Assembly (NCBI RefSeq): GCF_032854445.1
Contig: NC_088301.1
Location: 2,418,001-2,482,000, forward strand
Source: Liolophura sinensis
Lineage: Eukaryota; Mollusca; Polyplacophora; Chitonida; Chitonidae
Reading direction: 5' to 3'
DNA length: 64,000 nucleotides
A program made the position numbers and the translations under genes. The first letter of the stretch is position 1. Every line of letters begins with the position of its first letter. Positions 52,044-63,600 of the stretch are shown here, one piece after another. The notes below the pieces were generated by a model, which ran no database searches, was not told the DNA's origin, and worked only from the letters and a program-made list of their open reading frames with translations.

Positions 52044-52133
52044 CATGGGGGTAGGAGAGTTTGAAAATCTGTTTCAGCTTCGGCTTTAATCCACTAAAGA
52101 AAAGTATTTTCCAAAGGGCTTCAGATGTATCGT
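52044..52133 (-). pseudogene. pseudogene C exon 2 copy
   Basis: Still reads LWKILFFSGLKPKLKQIFKL in an open frame next to acceptor TTAACAG and donor gtagga, but is 90 nt against 101 nt, so the phase into exon 3 changes. Confidence 0.85.
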
Positions 52134-52407
52134 CTGTTAATACCAAAACAAATGTCGAACTGATCCATTAATTTGGATTTGATAACTTCACATAATTCAG
52201 TTTTACATCCGCGCATGTAAGTAAATACAACGAAGAAGACTATAGTCTGACGTCTGAGTGCCACGCTAACATGGCGCTTACAACCCATGTTATGTTCAAG
52301 CTATTAAACTGTCATTAAATCCACAATATTCAAATCCGGAAGGTTATCTGGCTCTGCTTGTGCAATCTGCGTTCAAACTTAACATTTATGTTTACTTGGA
52401 CACTGAT

Positions 52408-52493
52408 CGTTAGATACAGTGCCGTAATCCGAGTTCACCAGACGTGCTTGCCAGTCTGCTTCTCGCACCACGATGAAGAGCCTCCCCTCCAAT
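52408..52493 (-). pseudogene. pseudogene C exon 1 copy
   Basis: Shares GAAGCTCTTCATCG-like and CGGCACTGT blocks with gene B exon 1. The start codon is ATT and the donor reads atcagt in place of gtaagt, so both initiation and splicing signals are lost. Confidence 0.85.
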
Positions 52494-53219
52494 ACTGCCA
52501 ACATAACCATATCTTTCTCTATTGTTATAGGGCTATTATATACGAGAAGACACTACATTCCTTACCAGGCATTAGGTGTCCACCTAGTTTTCAAATACCA
52601 AATTATGCCATTTATGCCCTTTGACTTCGTGGTAGATCGTGAGTTAAGCAATAATAATATTAAAGTCTTGCCTTAAGAAGTTTCTTAACTGACACCTGTA
52701 AGCTATTTGACCTATTACATATATACATGTACGAGCTACTTTCCCTGATTTTTCAGATTTGCGTAAGCATTAAACACTGAGGAGATCAGCCTACTCCTGA
52801 GTGTAAGCTTTCGTCATTACCACCCTCAATGTCAACGAATTTAACAAGATCGCCAAACAACGTTAAGCAATAAAAATGGTAATTTCATTGGATGTAGAAC
52901 AGAAATCAATGGGCTGTAATATTGTTTTCATTTGACAGTTGGTTACGCCAAGGATAGGAGTAAATCACTTTCCCGTGATCCTAAAAACCACCGGCCGTGG
53001 TTGTTATCTGACAGACCACCGACCTCAGTGTGCAGGATTGATGAAGTCAGCTGGAGATTCCTCAGTGCACAACACCACGTGTCAACAACTGATTGAGTCA
53101 TACGTTCGTGGATTTGCAAGGGGATTTGTTTTCTGTTCATTAAATTTTGACGATGGAACGACAGTACGATTGATGGCTTTGAGGTCTGTAACGCTCGTCA
53201 TTTTCGAATTGTATCTAAT

Positions 53220-53570
53220 ACCGCTTAACCTGGGGCTAGGGACCGTAAAGGCAGCCATGCTCATTACATCTGAATGATGCCTTTATGAACAGTTGCAATC
53301 AAAGCGCGACTGAGATACCTTGTTTAATTGTTACTTGACCTGGAATTCATTCATGGACTACGAATTTGAACTTTGATATGGAATTCTGAGACCGCTTGTC
53401 TCTTGTGTGTTACCGGCTTTACTTTCCATTTGCATAATTTCTTACATTCCTTTGTCTTTGGGAGCTAGTGTTAAACGTTGTTTTGGAAATGGATCTTGCG
53501 ATTATCGACTTGGAACGCCCTTTGAGGACTACGAATGGTATTCGAATGTCGGAGATGACGCTTATATTTA
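53220..53570 (+). repeat. dispersed repeat F, copy 2
   Basis: ATGAACAGTTGCAATCAAAG and GCGATTATCGACTTGGAACG with about 200 bp between them, as in copy 1 near the left end. Confidence 0.7.
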
Positions 53571-53599
53571 GTGTTCTTCCATAGTGAACAGGTTTATCG

Positions 53600-54230
53600 T
53601 TTAATGTCTTCATTATGTAAAAGAGAAGCATTATTGTCACCGCAGTAACTTAATGAATGCTTTGCTCTATACCCTATGTCACAGGGTCATTCTCCAAAGT
53701 TTAGATGCTAAGATCAGACTATATATGTTATCATTTCCTATTTTAGTCACACCGTGAGAAATGTTCGCAGCGTGTATTGTGAAAGTGTATTTAGTATGGT
53801 TATATTCATAAAGTTTGTACATATACTAGTGTGTGAAGCTAGCGTGTGAAGCTCAGTGGATGTCAAACTTCATACTTTAAAATTCCATCACTCAGTGAGC
53901 GGGTGATCGTATCGGACTGTAACTGGGCTGGTCGAGTTTTGCGCTATTTATTCCATTTATATGTTAATCCACTACCTGTACCGGAGAGGATTATAGATTT
54001 ACTCCACGTGTGCAAAAGATGCATCCACACGATGCCATTGTCGAGTCCACCCTTTGATTTCGCCTAGTCAATCGAGAAAAGGACACGTACTATTTCATGC
54101 AACTGTAGCATTCGACAGATCTCATTACCTGGGCGGCTGGTGTTGGGTGTTCTCTAGGGCTCTGCCCGGTTTCCTCTCACCATAATCCTGGCCGCCGTCG
54201 TATAAGTGAAATATAAGTAAAACACCAATC

Positions 54231-54261
<31 letters not shown>

Positions 54262-57200
54262 CATTACCTGGAGGTGTCTTTTGAAGTAGACTTATCCTAT
54301 TTCCATTCCAGGTGACGAATTCGAAGACTCGATGCCAAGAATGTCATTGTGCCAGCGCTGTTTAATCCGTCAGTGGATTAGTCTTTAGTCACGAAACGGT
54401 TTTCCGATTTTGATTATTGATTTGAAGTAATTGATAGTATTGATTTGAAACTTGCTACATGTACATGACAAGTTACAGATGAAGTTGAGTTTCTAACCGT
54501 GCCGGTCGTTTATTACCAAAGTCAATAATTTTTACCTCCGTTAGTCCGATTTTGTCCTATTTGGCTGTGTTTCAGTCTTTATTTCATCGGTTCATTCTGC
54601 TTCATCGATACCTGATAACTGGCTTTACCATGACAAGTTACTGTCCGAGTTTCACGGAATCTTCAACGCAGTGGTGACCTTTACTTCAAGCACTATTCAA
54701 TTGTCCTGGTCTTTGTTCAGAACTTTTCGTTATTCTGATTTGAAACTTAGAACATAGCTTATCCAAAAGTTACAGAGAAATCCGACTTGTGGGCCATTTA
54801 ATTACTTTTCTACAAAATTATAGTGCTTTTTGTTCTGTTGTTGATATTCTCACGGCTCTAACCAGTAGTTGGACAACCAAGTTGTACTGAACAACGCTGA
54901 ACTTATTTGATCCCAGTCATATTTAAGGATGAAAAAGAACATGAAACCCTCTTCCAGTTTTTGCTCTAGAAATTTTTCTGCACTTCATGTCCTTTGTTTC
55001 ATGCAAATTTGAAATAAGATGTTCATTGGTGAAACATTCCACCCTTTTGAGGGAGATACACAGTTGAACAAGTTTTGACAACTTATGTGATTTTTATTTT
55101 ACATTTGTGTTGCTATCTTTCTGAATACTTCAACGTTTTGTTGAAATCTAGGCCCGAAAAATACATCTTTATTAAACTGTTCCAGACGCGCTGTTTAATA
55201 ATTCACTGCTCACTTCTTTCGTGTCCAGAAAGGCACCTTACTTGGGCTGCTTCTTTCAATATTTACCTTTAAGATCGAGTAGCTATTATGACCATCTTAT
55301 GTTGATGTTGAACTTTCAAGTATTAATTGTTTGCCTTCAGCATATTGCTATATTTTTACTGTGTATACTCAATTGCCTCCAAACCTAGTCTTCCAGACAA
55401 CTGAACGCGAACAAGTGTTTAAGTTTGATACAAATCAATCATCATTATTATACGTGGTTTAAATACATGCTTGATAGAAAATCTCTTCAATCAACAAATT
55501 GCCAGAAAAGCGGATCAAATGACTGGTTAAAGTTGTAGATGAAATTAACAAAAAAATTTTTTTTTAATATTTGTGTTTGAAACACTACATCGTAAAGCAG
55601 TGTTAACCAGGCATTTATGTCCAGATTCTAACCGGTTTGGGTCAAAATAGCGATTCATACAAGAGCATCTATTCACGCGCTGTCAGCTACATTTCTTCAC
55701 AAAAAAAATGTAACTCTCGTGGGCTTAAAATAGCACGGACCACTTGAGCGGTAGACTAGAAGACAAACGTAGCTCGAGTAAAAGATAAATTATTCTCTAT
55801 ATAGCAGTGTTTTCACTCTAAGCCAGTCAATTATTCACAAACTTCCTTTGTAGTTTATCAGCCGTAGAGTTCATTTAGCCATTTGATGAAAGACAAATAG
55901 TGTTATCAGTAAACGGATAGAGTGCATCAGAGGTAAGTAATAATATACATACATGATCTTCAAACTGTTCTCTGGATTTTTATCCACTCTAACGTAGCAT
56001 TATGTTTTTATGGGTACTCGCTTATGGGCTAAGTATGAATGGGTATAATTCAGTAATATACCTCGGGGACCCATTCCACAAAGGCATTTCTGGCTTAAGT
56101 CAAAACTTAAAACCTTGTTACAATATTTAATTTTAGGTAATGAAAGATAAAATTTTGATAAATTTGTCTTAATGTATGTCTTAATGTCTTAATGATGAGC
56201 TCTTTAAAATTTTAATTTACAAGGCGCAAAAATAAGGCCTGAAATCATATTTAAATTTTTGACTTAAGTCAAAACTGGCTTTGTGGAAACTACCCCGGAT
56301 TATTAAGATCTGTCCCGCATATATTTCATATTGTAATCTTCGCAATGTCACAAATATTGTCTTTTTAGAGTAATTTTGGGGGCTTTGTGTCAAATAATTA
56401 CTTTTTTACAGGGTTTTAATATACAGCGCATGGGTATAGTTTACCAAAATAAAAATGCACAACAAAAAGACATGATTACAGAAACATATATAATACTGTT
56501 GAAGACCAAAACACTGGACCAAACAGTATGCATAGCCGACTAGGGCAATTTGCGTAATGAAGTCATAATCTGTTACGTGACTTTGTGTACTGGGTAGGCC
56601 TGCCAGTTAAGCATGTGTTGGGTACAAAATGCCACATGGCCTGTGGATAAACGTGCAGAAAGGGACAATCTGATGAAAATGGTGAATATGAACTTCAAAT
56701 GTGGTTATAATGTCGTTGCCATTTTTCCACCAAGCGAAGACTGATGAGTCTCTTTTTCGATGATTTGTTCGCACTTCATTCCATCTTGTTTTGTTGTTCA
56801 CTTTGCGATTCCCTCAGTGCAGATTCAATCTTGCAAAACAACACTATGATCACTTCCAAGATGGCGGGCTTAAGCCTTGCCGACAAGACCCCACAGCATG
56901 CACACAAGATGGGAGTATCGTCATTCACAGTGACGAGACTCTCATTCTATGTACATCATCGTATGTACGTTGAACATTAATGCTTCTTTGCGCTCAATGA
57001 CCCAAATGATGAAAAACTCATTCACGCATGTGTCAAACTGAAGCAATCTACTTCACTTGTGCTAATGTACCAGCACAACCCACCTGCTGCTCGCTAGGGC
57101 AGAAAACATTTAACTATATCTCGTAATGTATCAATGACAGTTATTGTGACCTTCCATGAAAAGAGTCTGTTTTTTGTAGCAGGCAACGACGTTGACGTAT

Positions 57201-58580
57201 TCACTGTGCATCTCACGTCCCATAGCATTCTGTAGGCCTGCTGTAGAATTGACAATTCTAAAGCGTCAGGGTATTCTGAGACAAGGCCCGTTTGTTTTAT
57301 TCCAAGAACAGGGCTTAACCTCGCTTCTGTTTTTAGTTTATATCCTGACGATGTCGCCCCCTGTCACAAAACGTTGATAACAGACGGACGATATCATTTT
57401 CATTTCTATGTGAAACTGGATATTGAGAAAATAAGCTACATTTATTTTTCAGAAAGGAACGACAGAGAGAAGAGAATCAAGGGAAATAAACACTCATACA
57501 ATCTTCAAGAGGGCATCAAAGGAAAACAAATATTTCAAATTGGTTTGGCTTCTGTTTCAGAAAACTGAATATATTTAATGCTGTAAATACATGTATATCA
57601 GCTATAAAGCGTGTTTTATGGCGCATTTGTATTGACAACACCCCAGCCTATCATAATTTTACATTTTCTTGCTGTATAAAGAAGAAAGATACCCAAGCGA
57701 GCAATATCTCAACATTAATTACAGGTGAATGTAAAATATTTGAGAATGTTAAACTGAATACTGAGCTGTCGGTATTAATTAATGCCACAGGATCATTTGG
57801 TTTAATCCAAGGACTATCACTAGAATGCATTGCCAAGATCCACTCTCTTAAAGAAAGGAGCAAAGAAATTCATTATTGTGTGAACCACACAGGTGATTGT
57901 GTCACGAGCAAATCGCATTGTCTTTGATATGATGTAAAGCCTTAGGATTGTCATACAGAAAATAACACGTGCAACCAAAAGCATTGACAACATCTGAGAT
58001 CTAATAACACAACAGGAGATACAAAAAATATGGAAATGTCATAAAATTAAAACACATGAAATTGACAACTGAATATTTGTAAAGGGGCCTAACCACATTA
58101 TGTATGGACTGTTCACATATATTTTCAATAATTATTACACTTTTGTATACTGTCAACACCTGTTCTTCAAATATATATCTCCCAGTTCTACCATTGTACA
58201 TCTTCTATAAATGGAATTACCCCGTTTCTGCCGTAAACTGAACCGCCTTCTCGTATTTAGTTGAGATCACTCATTTCCATTAATACGTACACGTAGCGTC
58301 ATCGTCTGTCCCTAGAATATTGGTAATATTAGCTCTACAGGCGCTTAGTGTCATCAGTGTGTTCTTTGAAACGGAGACTGGGGTCCTACGGCCCAGCACA
58401 CAGCCACCATCTCTTTCTTTATGACATGTCTCTCAGTTCTACGGATCCACATATCGCTGTATCTTCCTAGTTTTGTGGATGTATATTTCAGCCGTAACCA
58501 TTCATTCCTTCTCACGACTCTACCCCTTGCTACTTTCCCAAGTTCTGGCGATTCATATATCCACCTCTTCTTTATTGGAC
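53600..58580. other. gene-poor stretch
   Basis: Apart from the SINE B copy at 54133-54260 I recognise nothing. Short open frames lack family resemblance. CACTTCCAAGATGGCGGGC at 56851-56869 resembles an ETS/YY1-type initiator but no gene could be attached. Confidence 0.5.
54133..54260 (+). mobile_element. SINE family B, short copy with target-site duplication
   Basis: Body from GCCCGGTTTCC to (AAAT)n; internal deletion before AAACACC. TCATTACCTGG repeats at 54122-54132 and 54261-54271. Confidence 0.88.
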
Positions 58581-58589
58581 ATTCTACCA

Positions 58590-59185
58590 TTCTGCCGATG
58601 TGTAGTCACTTGCTCCTCCACGATTACCGATGTGTAGTCCACTGGTTCCTCCACGATTGCCGATGTGTAGTCACTGGCTCCTCCACGATTGCCGATGTGT
58701 AGTCACTGGCCCCTCCTAGATTGCCGATGTGTAGTCACTGGTTCCTCCTAGATTGCCGATGTGTAGTCACTGGTTCCTCCTAGATTGCCGGTGTGTAGTC
58801 ACTGGTTCCTCCTAGATTACCGATGTGTAGGTCACTGGTTCCTCCACGATTGCCGATGTGTAGTCACTGGCTCCTCCACGATTGCCGATGTGTAGTCACT
58901 GGCCCCTCTAGATTGCCGATGTGTAGTCACTGGTTCCTCCTAGATTGCCGGTGTGTAGTCACTGGTTCCTCCTAGATTGCCGATGTGTAGTCACTGATTC
59001 CTCCTAGATTGCCGATGTGTAGTCACTGGCTCCTCCTAGATTGCCGATGTGTTCTCACTGGTTCCTCCTAGGTTGCCCATGTGTAGTCACTGGCTCCTCC
59101 TAGATAGCCGATGTGTAATCACTGGCATCTCCTAGATTGCCGATATGTAATCACTGGTCCCTCCTAGATTGCCAATGTGGGATTA
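58590..59185. repeat. 32-bp tandem array, about 18 copies
   Basis: Unit CACTGGTTCCTCCTAGATTG plus CCGATGTGTAGT. Related to the 48-bp unit that follows (shared GATGTRTAGTC and CCTCCTRGATTG/TTCCTGGATTG) but missing about 16 bp, so it does not keep a frame. Confidence 0.95.
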
Positions 59186-59263
59186 AGTCATACCGATTTA
59201 TTCGCAGGCTACATATGTCCTAACTGTACCTCTCCCTCACTGCATGTATTTCTCAGTTTTATC

Positions 59264-61500
59264 GATGTAAAGTCGCCACCACTTCCTTGTATTGTCACCA
59301 GCTCTTCCTTGATTGATTATGCCCCAGTTCTATCGATGTAGAGTCGCCACCTCTTCCTGGATTTGTATCTTCCAGTTCTATCGATGTATAGTCGCCACCT
59401 CTTCTTGGATTGGTATCCTCCAGTTCTATCGATGTATAGTCGCCACCTCTTCCTGGATTGGTATCCTCCAGTTCTATCGATGTATAGTCGCCACCTCTTC
59501 CTGGATTGGTATCCTCCAGTTCTATCGATGTAGAGTCGGCACCTCTTCCTGGATTGGTATCCTCCAGTTCTATCGATGTATAGTCGCCACCTCTTCCTGG
59601 ATTGGTATCCGTCAGTTCTATCGATGTATAGTCGCCACCTCTTCCTGGATTGGTATCCGTCAGTTCTATCGATGCAGAGTCGCCACCTCTTCCTGGATTT
59701 GTATCCTCCAGTTCTATCGATGTATAGTCGCCACCACTTCCTTGATTGGTATCCTCCAGTTCTATCGATGTAGAGTCGCCACCTCTTCCTTGATTTGTAT
59801 CCTCCAGTTCTATCGATGTAGAGTCGCCACCTCTTCTTGGATTGGTATCCTCCAGTTCTATCGATGTAGAGTCGCCACCTCTTCTTGGATTGGTATCCTC
59901 AAGTTCTATCGATGTATAGTTGCCACCACTTCCTTGATTGGTATCCTCCAGTTCTATCGATGTAGAGTCGCCACCTCTTCCTGGATTGGTATCCTCCAGT
60001 TCTATCGCTGTAGAGTTGCCACCTCTTCCTGGATTGGTATCCGTCAGTTCTATCGATGTAGAGTCGCCACCTCTTCCTGAATTGGTATCCGTCAGTTCTA
60101 TCGGTGTAGAGTCGGCACCTCTTCCTGGATTGGTATCCTCCAGTTCTATCGATGTAGAGTCGGCACCTCTTCCTGGATTGGTATCCTCCAGTTCTATCGA
60201 TGTATAGTCGCCACCTCTTCTTGGATTGGTATCCGTCAGTTCTATCGATGTATAGTCGCCACCTCTTCCTGGATTGGTATCCGTCAGTTCTATCGATGTA
60301 GAGTCGCCACCTCTTCCTGGATTTGTATCCTCCAGTTCTATCGATGTATAGTCGCCACCACTTCCTTGATTGGTATCCTCCAGTTCTATCGATGTAGAGT
60401 CGCCACCTCTTCCTTGATTTGTATCCTCCAGTTCTATCGATGTAGAGTCGCCACCCCTTCCTGGATTGGTATCCTCCAGTTCTATCGATGTAGAGTCGCC
60501 ACCTCTTCTTGGATTGGTATCCTCAAGTTCTATCGATGTATAGTCGCCACCACTTCCTTGATTGGTATCCTCCAGTTCTATCGATGTAGAGTCGCCACCT
60601 CTTCCTGGATTGGTATCCTCCAGTTCTATCGCTGTAGAGTTGCCACCTCTTCCTGGATTGGTATCCGTCAGTTCTATCGATGTAGAGTCGCCACCTCTTC
60701 CTGGATTGATATCCTCCAGTTCTATCGATGTAGAGTCGCCACCTCTTCCTGGATTGGTATCCTCCAGTTCTATCGATGTAGAGTCGCCACCTCTTCCTGG
60801 ATTGGTATCCGTCAGTTCTATCGATGTAGAGTCGCCACCTCTTCCTGGATTGGTGTCCTCCAGTTCTATCGATGTAGAGTCGCCACCTCTTCCTGGATTG
60901 GTATCCGTCAGTTCTATCGATGTAGAGTCGCCACCTCTTCCTGGATTGGTATCCTCCAGTTCTATCGCTGTAGAGTTGCCACCTCTTCCTGGATTGGTAT
61001 CCTCCAGTTCTATCGATGTAGAGTCGCCACCTCTTCCTTGATTGGTATTCGTCAGTTCTATCGATGTATAGTCGCCACCAGTTCCTTGATTGGTATCCTC
61101 CAGTTCTATCGATGTATAGTCGCTACCTCTTCCTGGATTGGTATCCTCCAGTTCTATCGCTGTAGAGTTGCCACCTCTTCTTGGATTGGTATCCGTCAGT
61201 TCTATCGATGTGTAGTCGCCACCTCTTCCTGGATTGGTATCCTCCAGTTCTATCGATGTATAGTCGCCACCCCTTCCTGGATTGGTATCCTCCAGTTCTA
61301 TCGATGTAGAGTCGCCACCTCTGCCTGGATTGGTATCCTCCAGTTCTATCGATGTAGAGTTGCCACCTCTTCCTGGATTGGTATCCGTCAGTTCTATCGA
61401 TGTATAGTCGCCACCACTTCCTTGATTGGTATCCTCCAGTTCCATCGATGTATAGTCGCTACCTCCTCCTTGATTAGTTATCTCCCATCTCAGTTCTTAG
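59264..61500. repeat. 48-bp tandem array, about 45 copies
   Basis: Unit GTCGCCACCTCTTCCTGGAT, TGGTATCCTCCAGTTCTATC, GATGTAGA; 48 bp with almost no indels. Variant markers (CGCTGTAGAGTTGCC at 60007 and 60631; CCTCAAG at 59897 and 60521) recur exactly 624 bp apart, showing a 13-unit higher-order duplication. Confidence 0.97.
59295..61445 (-). CDS. 716-codon open frame made of 16-aa repeats; coding status uncertain
   Basis: Minus-strand open frame from ATG (61445) to a stop at 59295, made of about 44 repeats of IELEDTNPGRGGDSTS. Variable positions are E/T, P/Q, G/R/S, D/N, S/Y and S/A. The repeats are hydrophilic and rich in Gly, Asp, Thr and Ser, as in secreted or low-complexity structural proteins. 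No signal peptide is seen at this ATG. Against coding: the plus strand is also open for up to 402 codons because the 48-bp unit lacks stops in several frames, so length proves nothing. Most copy differences change the amino acid, and only a few (CTG/CTT, AGA/AGG, GAT/GAC) are silent. It could be an internal exon of a longer gene starting beyond 62.7 kb, or a pure satellite. Confidence 0.25.
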   Translation of the reverse strand: MELEDTNQGSGGDYTSIELTDTNPGRGGNSTSIELEDTNPGRGGDSTSIELEDTNPGRGGDYTSIELEDTNPGRGGDYTSIELTDTNPRRGGNSTAIELEDTNPGRGSDYTSIELEDTNQGTGGDYTSIELTNTNQGRGGDSTSIELEDTNPGRGGNSTAIELEDTNPGRGGDSTSIELTDTNPGRGGDSTSIELEDTNPGRGGDSTSIELTDTNPGRGGDSTSIELEDTNPGRGGDSTSIELEDINPGRGGDSTSIELTDTNPGRGGNSTAIELEDTNPGRGGDSTSIELEDTNQGSGGDYTSIELEDTNPRRGGDSTSIELEDTNPGRGGDSTSIELEDTNQGRGGDSTSIELEDTNQGSGGDYTSIELEDTNPGRGGDSTSIELTDTNPGRGGDYTSIELTDTNPRRGGDYTSIELEDTNPGRGADSTSIELEDTNPGRGADSTPIELTDTNSGRGGDSTSIELTDTNPGRGGNSTAIELEDTNPGRGGDSTSIELEDTNQGSGGNYTSIELEDTNPRRGGDSTSIELEDTNPRRGGDSTSIELEDTNQGRGGDSTSIELEDTNQGSGGDYTSIELEDTNPGRGGDSASIELTDTNPGRGGDYTSIELTDTNPGRGGDYTSIELEDTNPGRGADSTSIELEDTNPGRGGDYTSIELEDTNPGRGGDYTSIELEDTNPRRGGDYTSIELEDTNPGRGGDSTSIELGHNQSRKSW

Positions 61501-62690
61501 TTATTTCCCAGTTCTTTCGATGTATACTCGTCACCTATCATGGATTGGTATCCTCCAGTTCTGTCTATGTATAGTCAACACCTCTTCCTGGATTGGTATC
61601 CGTCAGTTCTATAGATGTGTAGTCGCCATCTCTTCCTTGATTTGTAACCTTCAGTTCTGTAGATGTATAGTCATCATCTCTCCCTTGACTGGGTATCCCC
61701 CAGTCCTATCGATGTATAATGTGACCATATGCCTTTGTCAGGTCCTGAGTGATTTTTAATGTGGATACAGAACTATGGAATTCTGAGCAGTGGCTTTTTG
61801 TGCTTTCAACAGTAACTCTCAGTTCTATCGATATATAGTGGTCACCTTGATTGGTATATCTACATAGTTCTATTTATGTATAGTCAACACCTCTGCTTTG
61901 ATTGCTTGATTGGTATCCCCCAGTTCTATCTATGTATAGTCAACACCTCTCCTTTGATTACTTGATTGGTATCTCACAGTTCTATCTATGTATAGTCACC
62001 ACCTTTTCCTTGAATGGTTATCTCCCCGTTCTAACGATGTATAGTCGCCACCTCTTCCCTGATTGGTATCCTCCAGTTTTATCGATGTATGGTGGCCACC
62101 TCTTCCTTGATTGGTATCCTCCAGATTTATCGATGTATAGTCGGCACCTCTTTCTTAATTAGTATCCTCCAGATCTATTGATGTATCCTTACCACCTCTT
62201 CCTTGATTGGATATCCCTCAGTACCATCTATGTATAGTCACCACTCCTTCCTTGGTTGGTTATCCCCGGGTTCTATCGATGTATGGTTGTCACCTCTTCC
62301 TTGATTGGTATCCTCCAGTTTTGTTGATTTATAGTCTCCACCTCTTCCTTGATTGGTATTCTCCAGATTTATCGATGTATAGTCGGCACCTCTTTCTTAA
62401 TTAGTATCCTCCAGATCTATTGATGTATCCTTACCACCTCTTCCTTGATTGGATATCGCTCAGTACCATCTATGTATAGACACCACTCCTTCCTTGGTTG
62501 GTTATCCCCGGGTTCTATCGATGTATGGTTGTCACCTCTTCCTTGATTGGTATCCTCCAGTTTTGTTGATTTATAGTCGCCACCCCTTCCTTGATTAGTA
62601 GCCTGCAGTTCTAAAAATATGTATCCGTGATTGAGTATCCCCCAGTTCCACTGCTGTATGGAGTCGCCACCTCTTTCATCCATTTTAATT
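61500..62690. repeat. degenerate flank of the 48-bp array
   Basis: Eroded units with variable spacing continue to about 62690. A 252-bp direct duplication is visible (TCGGCACCTCTTTCTTAATT at 62141 and 62393). On the minus strand pieces such as MDERGGDSIQQWNWG and LEDTNQGRGDNHTS still resemble the repeat peptide. Confidence 0.88.
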
Positions 62691-62699
62691 CCACTAATC

Positions 62700-63600
62700 G
62701 CCTAAATGTACAGTCACCTCTTCTTGCTAAAGTGAACATACCCCAATTCTACACTCACGTATGTCCAGTACACTGGGTAAGGTTAACCACAGTTGAATGC
62801 CCATGGTACCAATACGTGTACGCGCACGTTACTGGTGTTAAGGTGTCAGTCTGGAATTTCATACATCTTTGAACAATGGCCATCAAACAGGCTCTTTTCT
62901 CTACTGACTTGCATGCATTTTTGTTCCCGCGATCTGTTAATATCCCTTTCTTAAGCCTTCCCTCAATACAGAGCGATTACCTACGTCTCACCATATACAG
63001 CACGGAAATGGGGAAACTCTTGACCGCGAATTCCTGGAAATGACACCCCGATGCTGCCAATACGAGCTGAGGTCGACCCGGGGATTAAGTGCAATCTCTA
63101 AGACCTAACACCTTACCTCCGGCGCCGGAATGTATTGATATGTAAATAAGGCTAGAACTGACTGGGGCTAAATGACATCAATCTCTTTTTAAAACTGACG
63201 CTTTTTCTCGCCAGCCTGCACTGATTACCATCTTTGGCGACTTAGAAGCTTGCTGTAACAAAGACTGCACTATCGATCTCTACCGCTGTTGATTCTTCTG
63301 CTCGCTGTGGCACGGGCTTCAAAGGCATATCATACCCATGGGCTCCGAGTTTCTGATCAGCCTAACAGCGGTGGATTGTTCGCCTGAAAATACACGTGAC
63401 TCCATGTTCACTAGATTTGAGGACAGAATATTATGAAAGTCTGCCGCCGCGATTAAACTACTAACTGCGCGTATAAAGGGAACAAAGGTATCGCATGCTT
63501 TTGCTGATAAGAATGAAAATGCAACTCGTCGTAGACAGTTGTAAATTTAGAAAATTATAAGTATGCCCAGAAGGAGGGAGGGTTGGGAGTAGGTGGTGTA
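62700..63600. other. non-coding stretch, nothing recognised
   Basis: Less AT-rich than the rest; no open frame of note, no repeats seen. Confidence 0.5.

Larger units (their letters stand above)
46590..53000 (-). pseudogene. partial broken duplicate of gene B (MATE pseudogene C)
   Basis: Exonic and intronic pieces colinear with gene B on the same strand. Recognised: exon 1 (52493-52408), exon 2 (52133-52044), a truncated exon 3 (about 51085-51035), part of exon 13 (about 49477-49420) and exon 15 (47729-47660). Non-coding homology is also seen: 46600-46750 against 29580-29720, 47010-47090 against 29950-30375, and 52915-52975 against 44410-44480. The initiator ATG is ATT, the exon-1 donor GT is AT, exon 2 has lost length and frame, and exons 4-12, 14 and 16-19 are not visible. 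It cannot encode a MATE protein. The alternative is a highly diverged gene using other exons, which I consider unlikely. Confidence 0.85.

Noticed and set aside
52939..53277. 112-codon plus-strand frame
   Set aside because: Overlaps sequence duplicated from the gene B 5' flank and repeat F; no family resemblance.
60366..61574. 402-codon plus-strand frame (IGILQFYRCRVATSSW repeats)
   Set aside because: It arises because the 48-bp unit has no stop in this frame. The minus-strand frame is longer and its peptide motif extends into the degenerate flank.
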